Positions 54,060 through 64,000 of a stretch of 64,000 bases of DNA are shown here, piece after piece. Each line of letters opens with the position of its first letter. Positions within the stretch are counted from its first letter, which is position 1. The position numbers and the translations under genes were made by a program. Location: contig NC_080168.1 in assembly GCF_950295315.1 (NCBI RefSeq), forward strand, positions 74,751,519 to 74,815,518, written 5' to 3'. A model generated the notes under the pieces. It ran no database searches. It had not been told where the DNA came from and was given only the letters and a program-made list of their open reading frames with translations. The DNA is from Erinaceus europaeus (Eukaryota > Chordata > Mammalia > Eulipotyphla > Erinaceidae).

Positions 54060-54848
54060 TATTTGTTCCATCCCATATGGACTGCAAGCTCAGACTCACC
54101 GGAACTCAGAAGTCACACAGGCTCCTGTGCTAAATATGAATGGACTCAAGGCAAACAGTTAATAGGATTTATATACTTTCCCTATGTTTGAGAGCTACTT
54201 TCTGCCCTGATCCAGCTTTATAGGCTTATTCTAAACTCTGACAAGTCTTCCCAGACATTTTTAGTCCACCTGCATGTTAGCTATAAGACTCAGTCAAAAA
54301 ATTACTAAAGTTATGGGCCCCTTGAAATATACCTAAAATAAACTTCCTAGCTTCTTACCACACAAAGACCCCTAATTTCATCTGCTCTATTCTTTAGGTT
54401 CCTATTTATTAAGCAATTAATTTATCCTGTTTTGTATCTTACTGCCTTTTAGTCACCAATTTACAGATGCTACTATGATGCTGAACTCCCTGGGCAGACG
54501 ACCTCACCAATGTGTCATGAAGTCTCACCTCTCCAGAGCCATACCCCACGAGGGAAAGGCAGAAACCCCACTAGGGAAAGACAGAAACAGGCTTGCGGGA
54601 TGGATTGACCTGTCAAAGTCCATGTACAGTAGAGAAGTAATTTCAGAAGCCAGACCTTTTACCTTCTTCACCCCAAAAAGAATTTTAGCCCATACTCTCA
54701 GAGAGAAAATAGAATAGGGAACTTTCTAATGGAGGGAAGGGAATGTGAAACTCTGGTGGTGGGAACTGTATGGAATTGTACCCCTCTTATCTTACAATCT
54801 TGTTAATCATTATTAAATCATTAATAACTTTAAAAAAAATTTTAAAAA
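54060..54848 (+). mobile_element. L1 long 3' UTR copy, sense
   Basis: 'gtcacacaggctcctgtgc', 'gagagctactttctgccc', 'gccagaccttttaccttc', 'aattgtacccctcttatc' and an A-rich end. Confidence 0.82.
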
Positions 54849-55624
54849 GAACTGCTATTTAAAAAGGAATTAAAATAGAAATCCCCTCTAAGTATCAGAT
54901 TATAATGGGCACAGCACTGGCAGGCAGCCTGGGGCAGAACAGAAAGATGATGACCTTGGCCTGTTTTGTCCAAGGAGGGGGTCTGTTTCATTAGACATGC
55001 TTTACACACTATTTCTTTTACTTTAATGCCCTCCTGGAGGGTGGGAGGGAACTTGTACAAAAGACAGATACTGATTTTATTACAAACACAAATACAACCA
55101 AAGCACAAACAAGCCACAGCTCAGCATTTCAAAATTTAGGATGGTAAGCTCTAATGCTGAATTGCTGATGACCTTGAACAAGTCACTTTGTTTTGTTCTT
55201 CCCTCATGAAGAAGGATTTATCCTTCTCAAAGCAATGTGCCAGTTAATTTCTTGAACACTGGACTTAGGAACGGCAGATGCAAAGTGGTTTGGAAAGCTG
55301 TGAAATCTATTTTATGATTCTTCTGATGATTTTAATAGTGTGATTTGTGGAGGTCATCTCAACTTCTTGTTTTTCTACTTTCTTCACAAAGATAAACAAA
55401 GATACTCAATGGTTGGCTATTGTGAGACTAAGAACACCCATTAAGTGTGTGGAGGGTAGGGTATGATGTTAAATGAAAATGCTGTCATTATCCTCTGCAA
55501 AAACAGAGAGACTAAGACCCTGCAAGGTCAAGAGAATTTCAATTTACATGAGCAAGCAATGCTGGCATTGACATTCTAGAAAAAGGCCTGTCCTCTAGCC
55601 CCACCCTAGCCACACTGGCTGCCC
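54849..55624. other. Single-copy DNA with a MIR (about 55,140-55,270, plus)
   Basis: The MIR core is visible as 'gatgaccttgaacaagtc' and 'actttgttttgttcttccc'. The remainder is unassigned. Confidence 0.5.
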
Positions 55625-55973
55625 TACTGTAGCCATTTTTCTCCCCACTAGGATTATCCCTGTGGCTCAGTGCCTACATGAAGATTCCACCATTTCTAGT
55701 GGCTTTTCCTTCTCTTTCCTTCGCCCTCTCCTTTCTCTTATCATTTTTTATAGAAACAGAGTGAAATAGAGAGGGGCAGAGGGATGGAGGAAAGGAAGGA
55801 GAAAGAAAGAAGGAGAGAGAGAAAGAAAGAAAGAGAGAGAGAAGTAGACACACTTGAAATCTTGCCTCAATGCTGGTAAAGCTTCTCCCCTACAGGTGGG
55901 AATGGGGAGCTTGAACCTGGGTCCTTGTCCATGGTCATATGTGCACTCTACTGGGTGTGCAACCACCCTGACC
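55625..55973 (-). mobile_element. ERI-type SINE with 3' module, antisense
   Basis: Reversed module 'ccccactaggattatccc' and 'tctagtggcttttcc', purine-rich body with GAAA repeats, 'gagcttgaacctgggtcc' and a head-end region. Confidence 0.82.
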
Positions 55974-56009
55974 ATAAGCAATTTTAAAAACAAAGGACCC
56001 CCAATACAA

Positions 56010-58310
56010 AAGTCCTGGACCAGATGGCTTCACAAAAGAATTCTACAAAACCTTCAGGAAACAGTTAGTATCCATACTTCTAAAGCTTTTCCATAAGATC
56101 AAAGAAACAGGAACTCCCTTCCACCTTCTATGAAGCCAGCATCACCCTGATGCAAAAGCAGATAGGGACACAAAGAAAAAGGAAAACTACAGACCAATAT
56201 CTCTGACGAACATAGATGCCAAAATATTAAACAAGATCTTGGCCAACCGGATACAGCAGCATATCAAAAAGATTGTTCATCATGACCAAGTGGGATTCAT
56301 CCCAGGGATGCAAGGCTGGTTCAACATCTGTAAGTCAATCAATGTCATTCACCACATCAATAAAAGCAAAGCCAAAAACCACATGATTATCTCAATAGAT
56401 GCAGAGAAAGCCTTTGATAAAAATCCAACACCCATTCATGCTCAAAACCCTACAAAAAATGGGAATAGATAGGAAATTCCTCAAGATAGTGGAATCCATA
56501 TATAGCAAACCTACAGACAACATCATACTCAAAATGGACAGAAGCTGAAAGCATTCCCCCTCAGATCAGGGACTAGACAGGGCTGTCCACCGTCACCGCT
56601 ACTCTTCAACATAGTTTTGGAAGTTCTTGCCATAGCAATCAGGCAAGAGAAAGGAATCAAAGGAATACAGATTGGAAGGGATGAAGTCAAGCTCTCACTA
56701 TTTGCAGATGATATGATAGTATACATAGAAAAACCTAAAGAATCCAGGAGATAGCTACTTGAAGTTATTAGGCAATATAGCAATGTGTAAGGCAACAAAA
56801 TCAATGTACAAAAATCAGTGGCATTTCTTTATGCAAACACTAAATCTGAAGAAGAAGACATCCAGAAATCACTCCCATTCACTGTTGCAGCAAAATCAAT
56901 AAAATACCTAGGAGTAAAGCTGACCAAAGAAGTGAAAGACTTGTATACTGAAAACTATGAGTCACTACTCAAGGAAATAGAAAATGATACCAAGAAATGG
57001 AAAGACATCCCATGCTCATGGATCGGAAGAATAAATATCATCAAAATGAATATTCTCCCTAGAGCCATATACACATTTAATGCAATACCCATCAAAGTTC
57101 CACCAAGCTTCTTTAAGAGAATAGAACAAACACTACAATCATTTATCTGGAACCAGAAAACACCTAGAATTACCAAAACCATCCTGAGGAAAAGAAACAG
57201 AAATGGAGGCATCACACTCTCAGACCTCAAACTTTATTATAAAGCAATCATAATCAAAACAGCATGGTACTGGAACAAAAATAGGCACATAGACCAGTGG
57301 AACAGAATTGAAAGCCCAGAACTAAACCCCCACACCTATGGACATCTAATCTTTGATAAGGGGGCCCAAAGTATTAAATGGAAGACGGAGGCTCTCTTCA
57401 ATAAATGGTGCTGGGAAAACTGGGTTGTAACATGCAGAAGAATGAAACTGAACCACTTTATCTCACCAGAAACAAAAATAAACTCCAAATGGATTAAAGA
57501 CCTGAATGTTAGACCAGAAACAATTAAGTACTTAGATGAAAACATTGGTAAAACACTTTCCCACCTAAACCTCAAGGACATCTTTGATGAAACAAACCCA
57601 ACTGCAAGGAAGACTAAAGCAGAAACAAAAAATTGGGACTATGTCAAATTGAAAAGCTTCTGCACAGCCAAAGAAACTATCACACAAACAAAGAGACCCC
57701 TCACAGAATGGGAGAAGATCTTTACATGCAATACATCAGACAAGAGACTAATCACCAAAATATACAAAGAGCTCAGCAAACTTAGCACCAAAAAAGCAAA
57801 TGAACCCATCCATAAAAGGGCAGAGGATATGTACAGAACATTCACTCCAGAGGAGATCCAAAAGGCTAAGAAACATATGAAAAACTGCTTCAGGTCGCTG
57901 ATTGTCAGAGAAATGCAAATAAAGACAACATTGAGATACCACCTCATCCCTGTGAGAATGGCATACATCAAAAAGGACAGCAGCAACAAATGCTGGAGAG
58001 GCTGTTGGGACAGAGGAACCCTTTTGCACTGCTGGTGGGAATGTAAATTGGTGCAGCCTCTGTGGAGAGCTGTCTGGAGAACTCTCACAAGGCTAGACAT
58101 GGACCTTCCATATGACCCAGTGATTCCTCTCCTTGGATATACCCCAAGGACTCCATAACACCCAACCAAAAAGATGTGTGTACTCCTATGTTCATAGCAG
58201 CACAATTCATAATAGCTAAAACCTGGAAACAACCCAGGTGCCCAACACCAGATGAGTGGCTGAGAAAGCTGTGGTATATATACACAATGGAATAGTATGC
58301 AGCTACTAAG
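56010..58310 (+). pseudogene. L1 ORF2: reverse transcriptase and C-terminal region, broken
   Basis: The RT core is present but frameshifted. It includes '[17 protein letters not shown]' and '[12 protein letters not shown]' (with the Asp of motif A) in a 77-codon frame at 56,239-56,472, and later '[12 protein letters not shown]', the FADD catalytic box, at about 56,697-56,732. A stop follows at about 56,751. From 56,818 a 446-codon frame carries '[15 protein letters not shown]' and '[16 protein letters not shown]' to '[18 protein letters not shown]', ending by frameshift at 58,158. The family enzyme copies L1 and SINE RNA into DNA; this copy is inactive. Confidence 0.92.
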
Positions 58311-59605
58311 AACAATGAACTCAACTTCTCTGACCCATCTTGGTCAGAGCTAGAAGGAATTATGTTAAGTGAGCTAAGTCAGAAAGATAAAGATGAGTAT
58401 GGGATGATCCCACTCATCAACAGAAGTTGAGAAAGAAGATCAGAAAGGGAAACTAAAGGCAGGATCTGACTAAATTGAAAGTAAGGCACCAAAGTTAAAA
58501 CCCTGTGGTGAATGGGAGGGTGGACATGCGGCTTCCTGGGCCGGAGGGGGGGTGGGATGGGACATAATCTTTTGGTGATGGGAATGGTGTTTATGCACAC
58601 ACCTATTAAACTGTAGTCATATAAATCACTATTTAATTAATATGAGAGGGGGAAAATTGATTGTATGTTTAACAAAGGGACTTTTCAAAGCTAACCCAAT
58701 TACAAAATAATGTTATGATAACAGTAACTATCCATTGTGCAGGAACCTCACATTTCCACTGTAGAGCTTAAACTTTCCCCAGTCCTGGGACCCTAGGGTA
58801 GCCCACTTTCCCATATGCTTCTCCCAATTCTTATCAAATAATATTGCATCCGCTGATTGCAACCTAATCAATGCAACGAGTGCCACCCCAGCATGCTTCA
58901 CTTCAGACTGTGTCCAGAGACACAGTCTCTGTGGAACGACAACCCTTCAGCTTCATCACTTGGGTGAGACCTTTCCTTTCATAATATCCTCTAACTCCAT
59001 CCCTCGTGGTTCACGTCCCAACAAAGTCCCAAAACATAGATATAGACCAGGTTCCAGGAGATAGAGCCTATGTTCACAGGTATACATAAACTAGGGCAAA
59101 TATATACCTGAAAGCAGTAGTACACTAGAGTTTTCAGTGTGTACCCCCCAACAATTCATCTCCACTATTATAAGCTTTGGGTCCATGATTTTTCAACAAT
59201 TTGTTTGGCTTTGTATGTTAACTCTCTTTTCAGCCCCCAGGTTCCAGATGCCATCAGGATGCCAGCCAGGCTTCCCTGGACTGAAGACCCACCAATTCCT
59301 CTTGGAGCTCTGCTTCCCCAGAGACCCACCCTACTAGGGAAAGAGAGAGGCAGACTGGGAGTATAGATCAACCAGTCAGCGCCCATGTTCAGTAGGGAAG
59401 CAATTACAGAAGCCAGACCTCCCACCTTCTGCAACCCACAATGACCCTGGGTCCATGCTCCCAGAGGGATAGAGAATGGGAAAGCTATTGGGGAAGGGAT
59501 AGGATATGGAGATTGGATGGTGGGAACTGTGTGGAGTTGTACCCCCCCATCCTATGATTCTGTTAATGTTTCCTTTCTTAAATAAATAAAGTAAAAAAAA
59601 AAAAA
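58311..59605 (+). other. L1 3' UTR (long type) of the element above
   Basis: A G-rich run at 58,530-58,560 (GGCCGGAGGGGGGGTGGG), then the segments shared with 14,761-16,400 and 6,182-6,735. Ends AATAAATAAAG plus poly(A). Confidence 0.85.
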
Positions 59606-59968
59606 CCACAGGACCAGTCAACTTGCATAAACATTACCCATGCAAAGGATAAGGTATTAAAAGCCTTGCATGAAGTAGAAAACATCTCAGTGATGTTCTC
59701 TCCACTGTTACTGCTGGCAGTGCCAATTCAAATGATAATCCAATTTGCTAGGCTTTATTTGTTCTTATCACCTTTTTTGGCAATTACATGAGTTGGTCAC
59801 CACCTCAGCCCCTGGACACATGTACAGCTGGTAATGTGACATTTTACAATATTAAGATGCTCTCTAGCCAGGTTGGCCCATCTACTTCCATCAAAAACCT
59901 GATTGAACAGCTGGGTCTTCACTGTCCCTGAAAAGCCAGTTGAGATTTGTTCTTTCTTTGCAGGTTTT
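59606..59968. other. Single-copy DNA
   Basis: Nothing recognised. It ends just before the small retroposon. Confidence 0.4.
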
Positions 59969-59980
59969 AAGGGCCAGTTA

Positions 59981-60177
59981 CGGGATGCATTGGGTTGACC
60001 TTCTCGTGGTGCATCCCGTGAGTACCCATTCATTGGGGAAACTGACGATCCTTCCTAGCCGACTGAATCCACATGGATCCCAGTCACTTTCAAAGCCAGC
60101 AACAAGCAGCTCCTGACAGCTTTCAACCTGACGCTATTGACTGGCTACGGAAGAAGGGCAAACGCTAGAAGAAGAAG
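59981..60177 (+). mobile_element. Small AAG-tailed retroposon, unidentified family
   Basis: A 197-bp segment bounded by AAGGGCCAGTTA (59,969-59,980 and 60,178-60,189; the first three bases overlap the AAG tail). It starts with a perfect inverted repeat (CGGGATGCA … TGCATCCCG, 59,981-59,989 and 60,010-60,018) and ends in (AAG)n rather than poly(A). It is neither an ERI SINE nor the L1 3' UTR seen here. Its last 45 bp recur exactly in an ERV LTR at 36,563-36,607. I do not recognise the family. Confidence 0.75.
60073..60168 (+). CDS. Small ORF (31 codons) inside the AAG-tailed retroposon
   Basis: The ATG at 60,073 opens a frame starting 'MDPSHFQSQQQ' and ending 'AIDWLRKKGKR' with TAG at 60,166, immediately before the AAG tail. 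An in-frame TGA lies three codons upstream of the ATG. Frame length alone proves nothing, but a hydrophilic start, a basic end and a stop exactly at the tail suggest the segment was copied from the 3' end of some coding RNA. Function unknown. Confidence 0.35.
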   Translation: MDPSHFQSQQQAAPDSFQPDAIDWLRKKGKR

Positions 60178-60374
60178 AAGGGCCAGTTATGACCAGAGCT
60201 TATAGCTAGAACATTCTTTATGTGTGACTTGTGAATCAAATCCTCTGGCCATCTTTGGATTTGGACTTTATTTTGTTCAATTATGGGGGAAGGCAAGCCA
60301 TCCTACTCTAGCATCATCAACAGTAGGTATAACGATCATCACTGACCTCTGTGCAAGTTTTAGGAAAATAGTTC

Positions 60375-60480
60375 TTGGCTTCACAGTTAAGAACATACAC
60401 TCTGGGTTTGAGAGCTTGGGGTTGAATCCTCTAGCACATTCTAAAATAACTGAAAATGGAACTGAAAGTTTTATCTCTAA
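60375..60480 (+). repeat. MIR 5' part, sense
   Basis: 'cacagttaagaacatacac', 'tctgggtttgagagc' and 'ggggttgaatcctctagc' follow the MIR tRNA-like head. Confidence 0.6.
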
Positions 60481-60782
60481 CCAACCACAGTGACCTAAAG
60501 ACAGACAACTTTATTTCTTGGGAATCTAGAGGACCTTTGTTCCGCATGGTAGCTAAGTCTTAACCGCAGAATTTCATCGAGGCTAATACATTGAGTATAA
60601 TTTTTAAAAGTTTTCTTTGCTATCATAAGTTAACATTTATCTCAGTGAGCCTAAGACCTCTGAGTGTAGAGCAAGGAGAGAAGAACAGTGCTCAACTAAC
60701 TCCTAGACATTTTGCAAATAAAAAGGCACAGGCACAGAATAGTGAGGCAGAAAAGGCTGCAGCTCTCCCCACTCCAGATTTT

Positions 60783-60786
60783 CCAT

Positions 60787-60829
<43 letters not shown>

Positions 60830-60832
60830 TTT
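60783..60832. repeat. (TTTA)n microsatellite
   Basis: About 12 units. It is the reversed tail of the SINE that follows. Confidence 0.95.
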
Positions 60833-60965
60833 GATAGAGGCATAGCAAGAGTGAAAGAGACCAGAGAAACAAAGTCTCCTTCAATATGTTAGGGGCTGGG
60901 CTTGAACTTTGGTTGCACACATGGCAAAGCAATGCACTATCCAAGTGAACTATCCTATTAACACT
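60833..60965 (-). mobile_element. Diverged antisense SINE
   Basis: 'gatagaggcatagcaagag', 'gggcttgaactttggttgc' and 'caatgcactatccaagtg'. Confidence 0.6.
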
Positions 60966-62159
60966 TCTTCAGTTATTTTAATTCACTGACCGCTCTAAAA
61001 TGCTACATTTTAGGAGTCCCTGAGTAACCAGAACCTTGAGATGTCCAAGTTTTGCATGTTTCTATCCCAGGAGCAATAGGAAATAGGTTAGGACTGAAGC
61101 TGCTAAGAACTAGCAGAGGTGCTAACCACCTGATGCTGGTCCTGTGGCCACCTGTGGTCTCTACAGATTCGTCCAGGTGTGCCCTGTCTCTGAACTGCCA
61201 GTGTCTTTAATGAAGAGTAACAGTTTTTGAAGACTCATGTCCAATAACAAGGAAAACAAAAGCAAAACTAAATCAATGGGAGAACATCAAACCGAATAAC
61301 TTCTGTATAACAAAGAGAACCATCAACAAAACAGAAAGACACTCCACTGAATGGGAGAAGATCTTTACATGCCATACATCAAAAGGCTAATACCCCAATT
61401 ATATACAAAGCTCACAAAACTCAGCACAAAAACTCACCCTGTTTAAAAAAATGGAGACAAATCATGGACACACTACACCAAAGAAGATATTCAGATGGCC
61501 AAAAGCTTATGAAAAAAATGCTCAAAGTCACCATCAGAGAAATGCAAATAAAGACAAGGATATGTCATCTCACGTCTCTGTGAATGCCCCCCCCCCCCCT
61601 ACATACAAAGGAGAAGCACCAAAGGTTTCTGGGGAAGGAGGAGACTAGAGGGAGGCTGGGGAAGGGCTTTTGCATCCTGGTGCACGATGGTGGAAAATGA
61701 CCCAAGTTGGGGCTGAGAGTGCTTTGCAGATTCCTATCACTATAAATACCCCCCACCCCCACCATAAAGAAAGGTGGCTGGGGAAGGACAGAAACAAGTG
61801 CTGAGGAGTGCTGTGGCAAAAGGCATTCAAACATTCTGCACTGTAGTTGGGAATGTAATTTGGTCCAACCCCCGTGGAAAACAGTCTGAAGATTCCTTTG
61901 AACATTGGAAATATACCTAAAAAAACAAACAAACAAACAAAAAAATCTGGCAATTCCTATCTTAGAGCTTTAACAAAGACCACAAGGGCACCTACCCAAA
62001 GAGAGCCATTGTTCACAGCAGTTTAATTTGTAATGGCCAAAATTTAGAAACAATCCAATGTCCAACAACAGTTGGTTAAAAACAGTTGGTTTAGAAAATT
62101 GAAGTACATAAGTATAGTAGAATACTACTCAGTTCTAAAGAAACAAAACTTTTAAAATG

Positions 62160-62393
62160 ATTATTTTATGTATTTTTTAGTTAGGATACAGATAGAAATT
62201 GAGAGGGAAGGGGGAGACAGACAAGGAGAGAGAGAGAGAGAGAGAGAAAGAGAGACTTGCAGCAACATTGCTTTAGCATGAGACAACTCATGAAACTTCC
62301 CCCTCCCCCTGCAGGTGGAGCTCAGAAGCTTGAACCTGAGTCCTTGTGCATGGAAACATGTATGCTTAACCAGGTTGCCACCACCTGGCCACT
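62160..62393 (-). mobile_element. ERI-type tRNA SINE (antisense)
   Basis: 'gatagaaattgagagggaag', a GA repeat, 'gaagcttgaacctgagtcc' and 'gccaccacctggccac'. 'aaaatgatt' and 'gaaatgatt' flank it. Confidence 0.83.
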
Positions 62394-62518
62394 GAAATGA
62401 TTCTTTTCTTTTGTTACAACTTGGATGGGTTTGAATTATGTTATGTGAGATGAGCCAGAAGGAGAAAGAGGAATACTGCATGACCTCATTCAGAGGTGGG
62501 GCTTAAGAACAAAGAAAG

Positions 62519-62790
62519 GGGGGCGGGGTCTAGTGGTAGTGCAGTGGGTTAAGCACAGGTGGCTTGAAGTGCAAGGGATCCCGGTTCAAGCCACTGGCTC
62601 CCCAACTGCAAAGGGGGTGTCACTTGACAGGTGGTGAAGCAGGTCTGCAAGTGTCTATCTTTCTCTCCCCTCCTCTGTCTTCCCCCTCTTTTCTGTCTGT
62701 CTTATCCAACAACGACAGCAATAACAACAACAATAAGCATAACAACAATAACACAATAAGGGCAACAAAAGGAAAAAAAATAAACAGAAA
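62519..62790 (+). mobile_element. ERI-type SINE, long subtype, sense
   Basis: 'gcggggtctagtggtagtgc', B-box 'cggttcaagcc', 'gtcttatccaacaacgac' and 'ataagggcaacaaaagg'. Confidence 0.9.
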
Positions 62791-63030
62791 ATACAGAATG
62801 AAACTTAGACTAGCTGTGGTCTATTGCAGTAAAGCCAAGGACTCTAAAGGGCAAGGTGATAAAGGGAGGGAAAGGTGTTGGGGAACCTGTGCATTATGGT
62901 GGAATTCAGAATGCCAGCAGGTAGTGATACTTGGGCACCTATTATGCAGAGATGAAACTGTACTCAAGCAATGACTGTTTGATAAATCATTATTTCCCCC
63001 AATAAAGGGATTCATGAAATACAATGGAAA

Positions 63031-63890
63031 GCCAACAGTAGCATCAGCAGCAACAACAAAATCTTAAACATTGCCATTATGAAAGGTGCCAAGTATTTTT
63101 AATATATGAGACTGAGAGCTACTTGATAAAATGAAACACAGCCCCACTTATCTTGCACCGATCTCAAGCATGCAGACAGAAAAATTACCATTTTAAACCA
63201 ATCTTCTCTGCTTCAGAAACATTAAATATAGGTAGCATTAAAGAAGCCAGCTGAATTACCCAGATCCTTTATGATAAATGGTGGTGGTATGGTCATGAAT
63301 GATAACATCACAAAGGCTCCCAAGGTGTAAAAATACTGAGAAATTATAGATATAGTTTTATGCTTGGGAACAGTATCAGCTTATCCTGATGGTGAAGTCT
63401 TCCTGTCCCCCTCACTGTCTAGCTCCACAAGCTACCTGTGACTCCTGCATTTTAACGCTATAAAAGAAGCCCCACTTCATCCAATGCAAATGTTAACCCC
63501 AGGTTTTGTCAGGTCAGTTTAAAGCCCTAACAACAAGTCAGTTTAAGGCTCCTAACAATCTTTCCAGTAGAACTAATCAACATCTGTGTTGTCCAAGTAG
63601 TTATTCTTCCTTCTAGAAACGGGCTAGTGCTAAGGTTAGGGCTGACTTAATTTTTCAAAAAGAAAGAACATGGAAACCACATCCTTAGGGTCTATAGGCA
63701 GATTTGTATGGCAGTCTTTATTTTTACTTCCAAGGAGCAATTTGAAAATGTAAATCATGGTTCAAAGTCTTGGTAAAACTAGTTACCTAGTCCAAGTGAT
63801 TATCTACATATTAAGATGGATCTCATTGAGACTACTCTGGGAGGATAAAAAAAAAACTGTTTTGCCACTTGGTACAAGAAACAAACACAC
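63031..63890. other. Single-copy DNA
   Basis: Nothing recognised on either strand. Confidence 0.4.
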
Positions 63891-64000
63891 TGGGGTCAGA
63901 TGGTGGTGCACCTGGTTGAGTACACATGTTATAGTGCACAAGGGTCTGGGTTCAAGCCCTGCGTCCCAACCTGCAGGGTGGAAGCTTCATGAATGGTGAA
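63891..64000 (+). mobile_element. ERI-type tRNA SINE (sense), cut by the window end
   Basis: 'ggggtcagatggtggtgcac', 'tgggttcaagccct' and 'gcagggtggaagcttcatg'. The element continues beyond 64,000. Confidence 0.88.

Larger units (their letters stand above)
55990..59605 (+). mobile_element. 5'-truncated L1: RT onward, plus 1.45-kb 3' UTR and poly(A)
   Basis: Starts inside ORF2 at the reverse transcriptase ('ggaccagatggcttcac'), runs to about 58,310, and is followed by a long 3' UTR to the A12 at 59,594-59,605. It links the coding part to the 3' UTR family seen alone at nine or more other places in the window. Confidence 0.92.
61225..63030 (+). mobile_element. Old L1 (ORF2 C-terminus and 3' end), split by two SINEs
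   Basis: Decayed ORF2 landmarks appear in order: 'aatgggagaagatctttac', 'gagaaatgcaaataaagac', 'tttggtccaacccccgtgg' and 'gtagaatactactcag'. The 3' part (62,394-62,518 and 62,791-63,030) carries an AATAAAG. An extra segment at 61,600-61,770 interrupts it and looks like a 3'-end repeat. No usable frame. Confidence 0.72.

Noticed and set aside
1..64000. CRISPR arrays, bacterial operons, tRNA or rRNA genes
   Set aside because: None seen. The tRNA-like A/B boxes all belong to SINEs with CT-rich bodies and A-rich tails, and the tandem repeats are microsatellites.

Overview
This is vertebrate (mammalian) nuclear DNA: AT-rich, intron/intergenic-like and dominated by retrotransposons. The tRNA-like SINEs, which appear in at least three subtypes on both strands, match the hedgehog (Erinaceidae) ERI-type SINEs as I know them. 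Typical features are an opening like GGGAGTCGGGCGGTAGCGCA, a B-box of GGTTCGAGCC type, a CT-rich body, and a tail ending CAAGGGCAACAAAAGGG. L1 LINEs with an unusually long, repeatedly seen 3' UTR accompany them. I infer Erinaceus or a close relative.

Layout. 1-2.5 kb: a MIR and an ancient HAL1/L1 ORF1 remnant. 2.5-10.2 kb: nested SINEs and several L1 pieces, including an ORF2 C-terminus at 4.75-5.86 kb. 10.2-14.5 kb: mostly single-copy DNA with a good candidate terminal coding exon on the minus strand (13,220-13,321). 14.5-18.7 kb: L2/L1 3' UTR and SINEs. 18,946-21,756: an antisense L1 with 5' UTR, a complete ORF1 and the ORF2 endonuclease domain; it is 3'-truncated and lacks poly(A), yet is flanked by a perfect 15-bp target duplication. 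21.8-34 kb: SINE/L1 mosaic, including a deeply nested stack at 25.2-28.5 kb. 34,068-36,689: a betaretrovirus-like ERV with a 6-bp target duplication, inserted in a SINE and carrying a capsid fragment fused to its 5' LTR. 37-51 kb: the most repeat-poor part, holding two convincing minus-strand coiled-coil exons (43,186-43,293 and 39,085-39,141) and weaker candidates at 49,799 and 32,230. 51,578-53,850: a young non-autonomous LTR element (PBS, PPT, two LTRs, no gag/pol/env). 54-64 kb: L1 3' UTR, a 3.6-kb L1 with degraded ORF2, a small AAG-tailed retroposon with a 31-codon ORF (59,981-60,177), and a final L1/SINE mosaic.

How it works together: the window looks like the 3' part of one host gene transcribed right to left. 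Its exons are tiny islands in large introns filled by successive waves of L1, SINE and ERV insertion. I could not name the gene. No tRNA, rRNA, CRISPR or bacterial-type operon is present. All repeat boundaries are by eye and approximate unless a target-site duplication is quoted.
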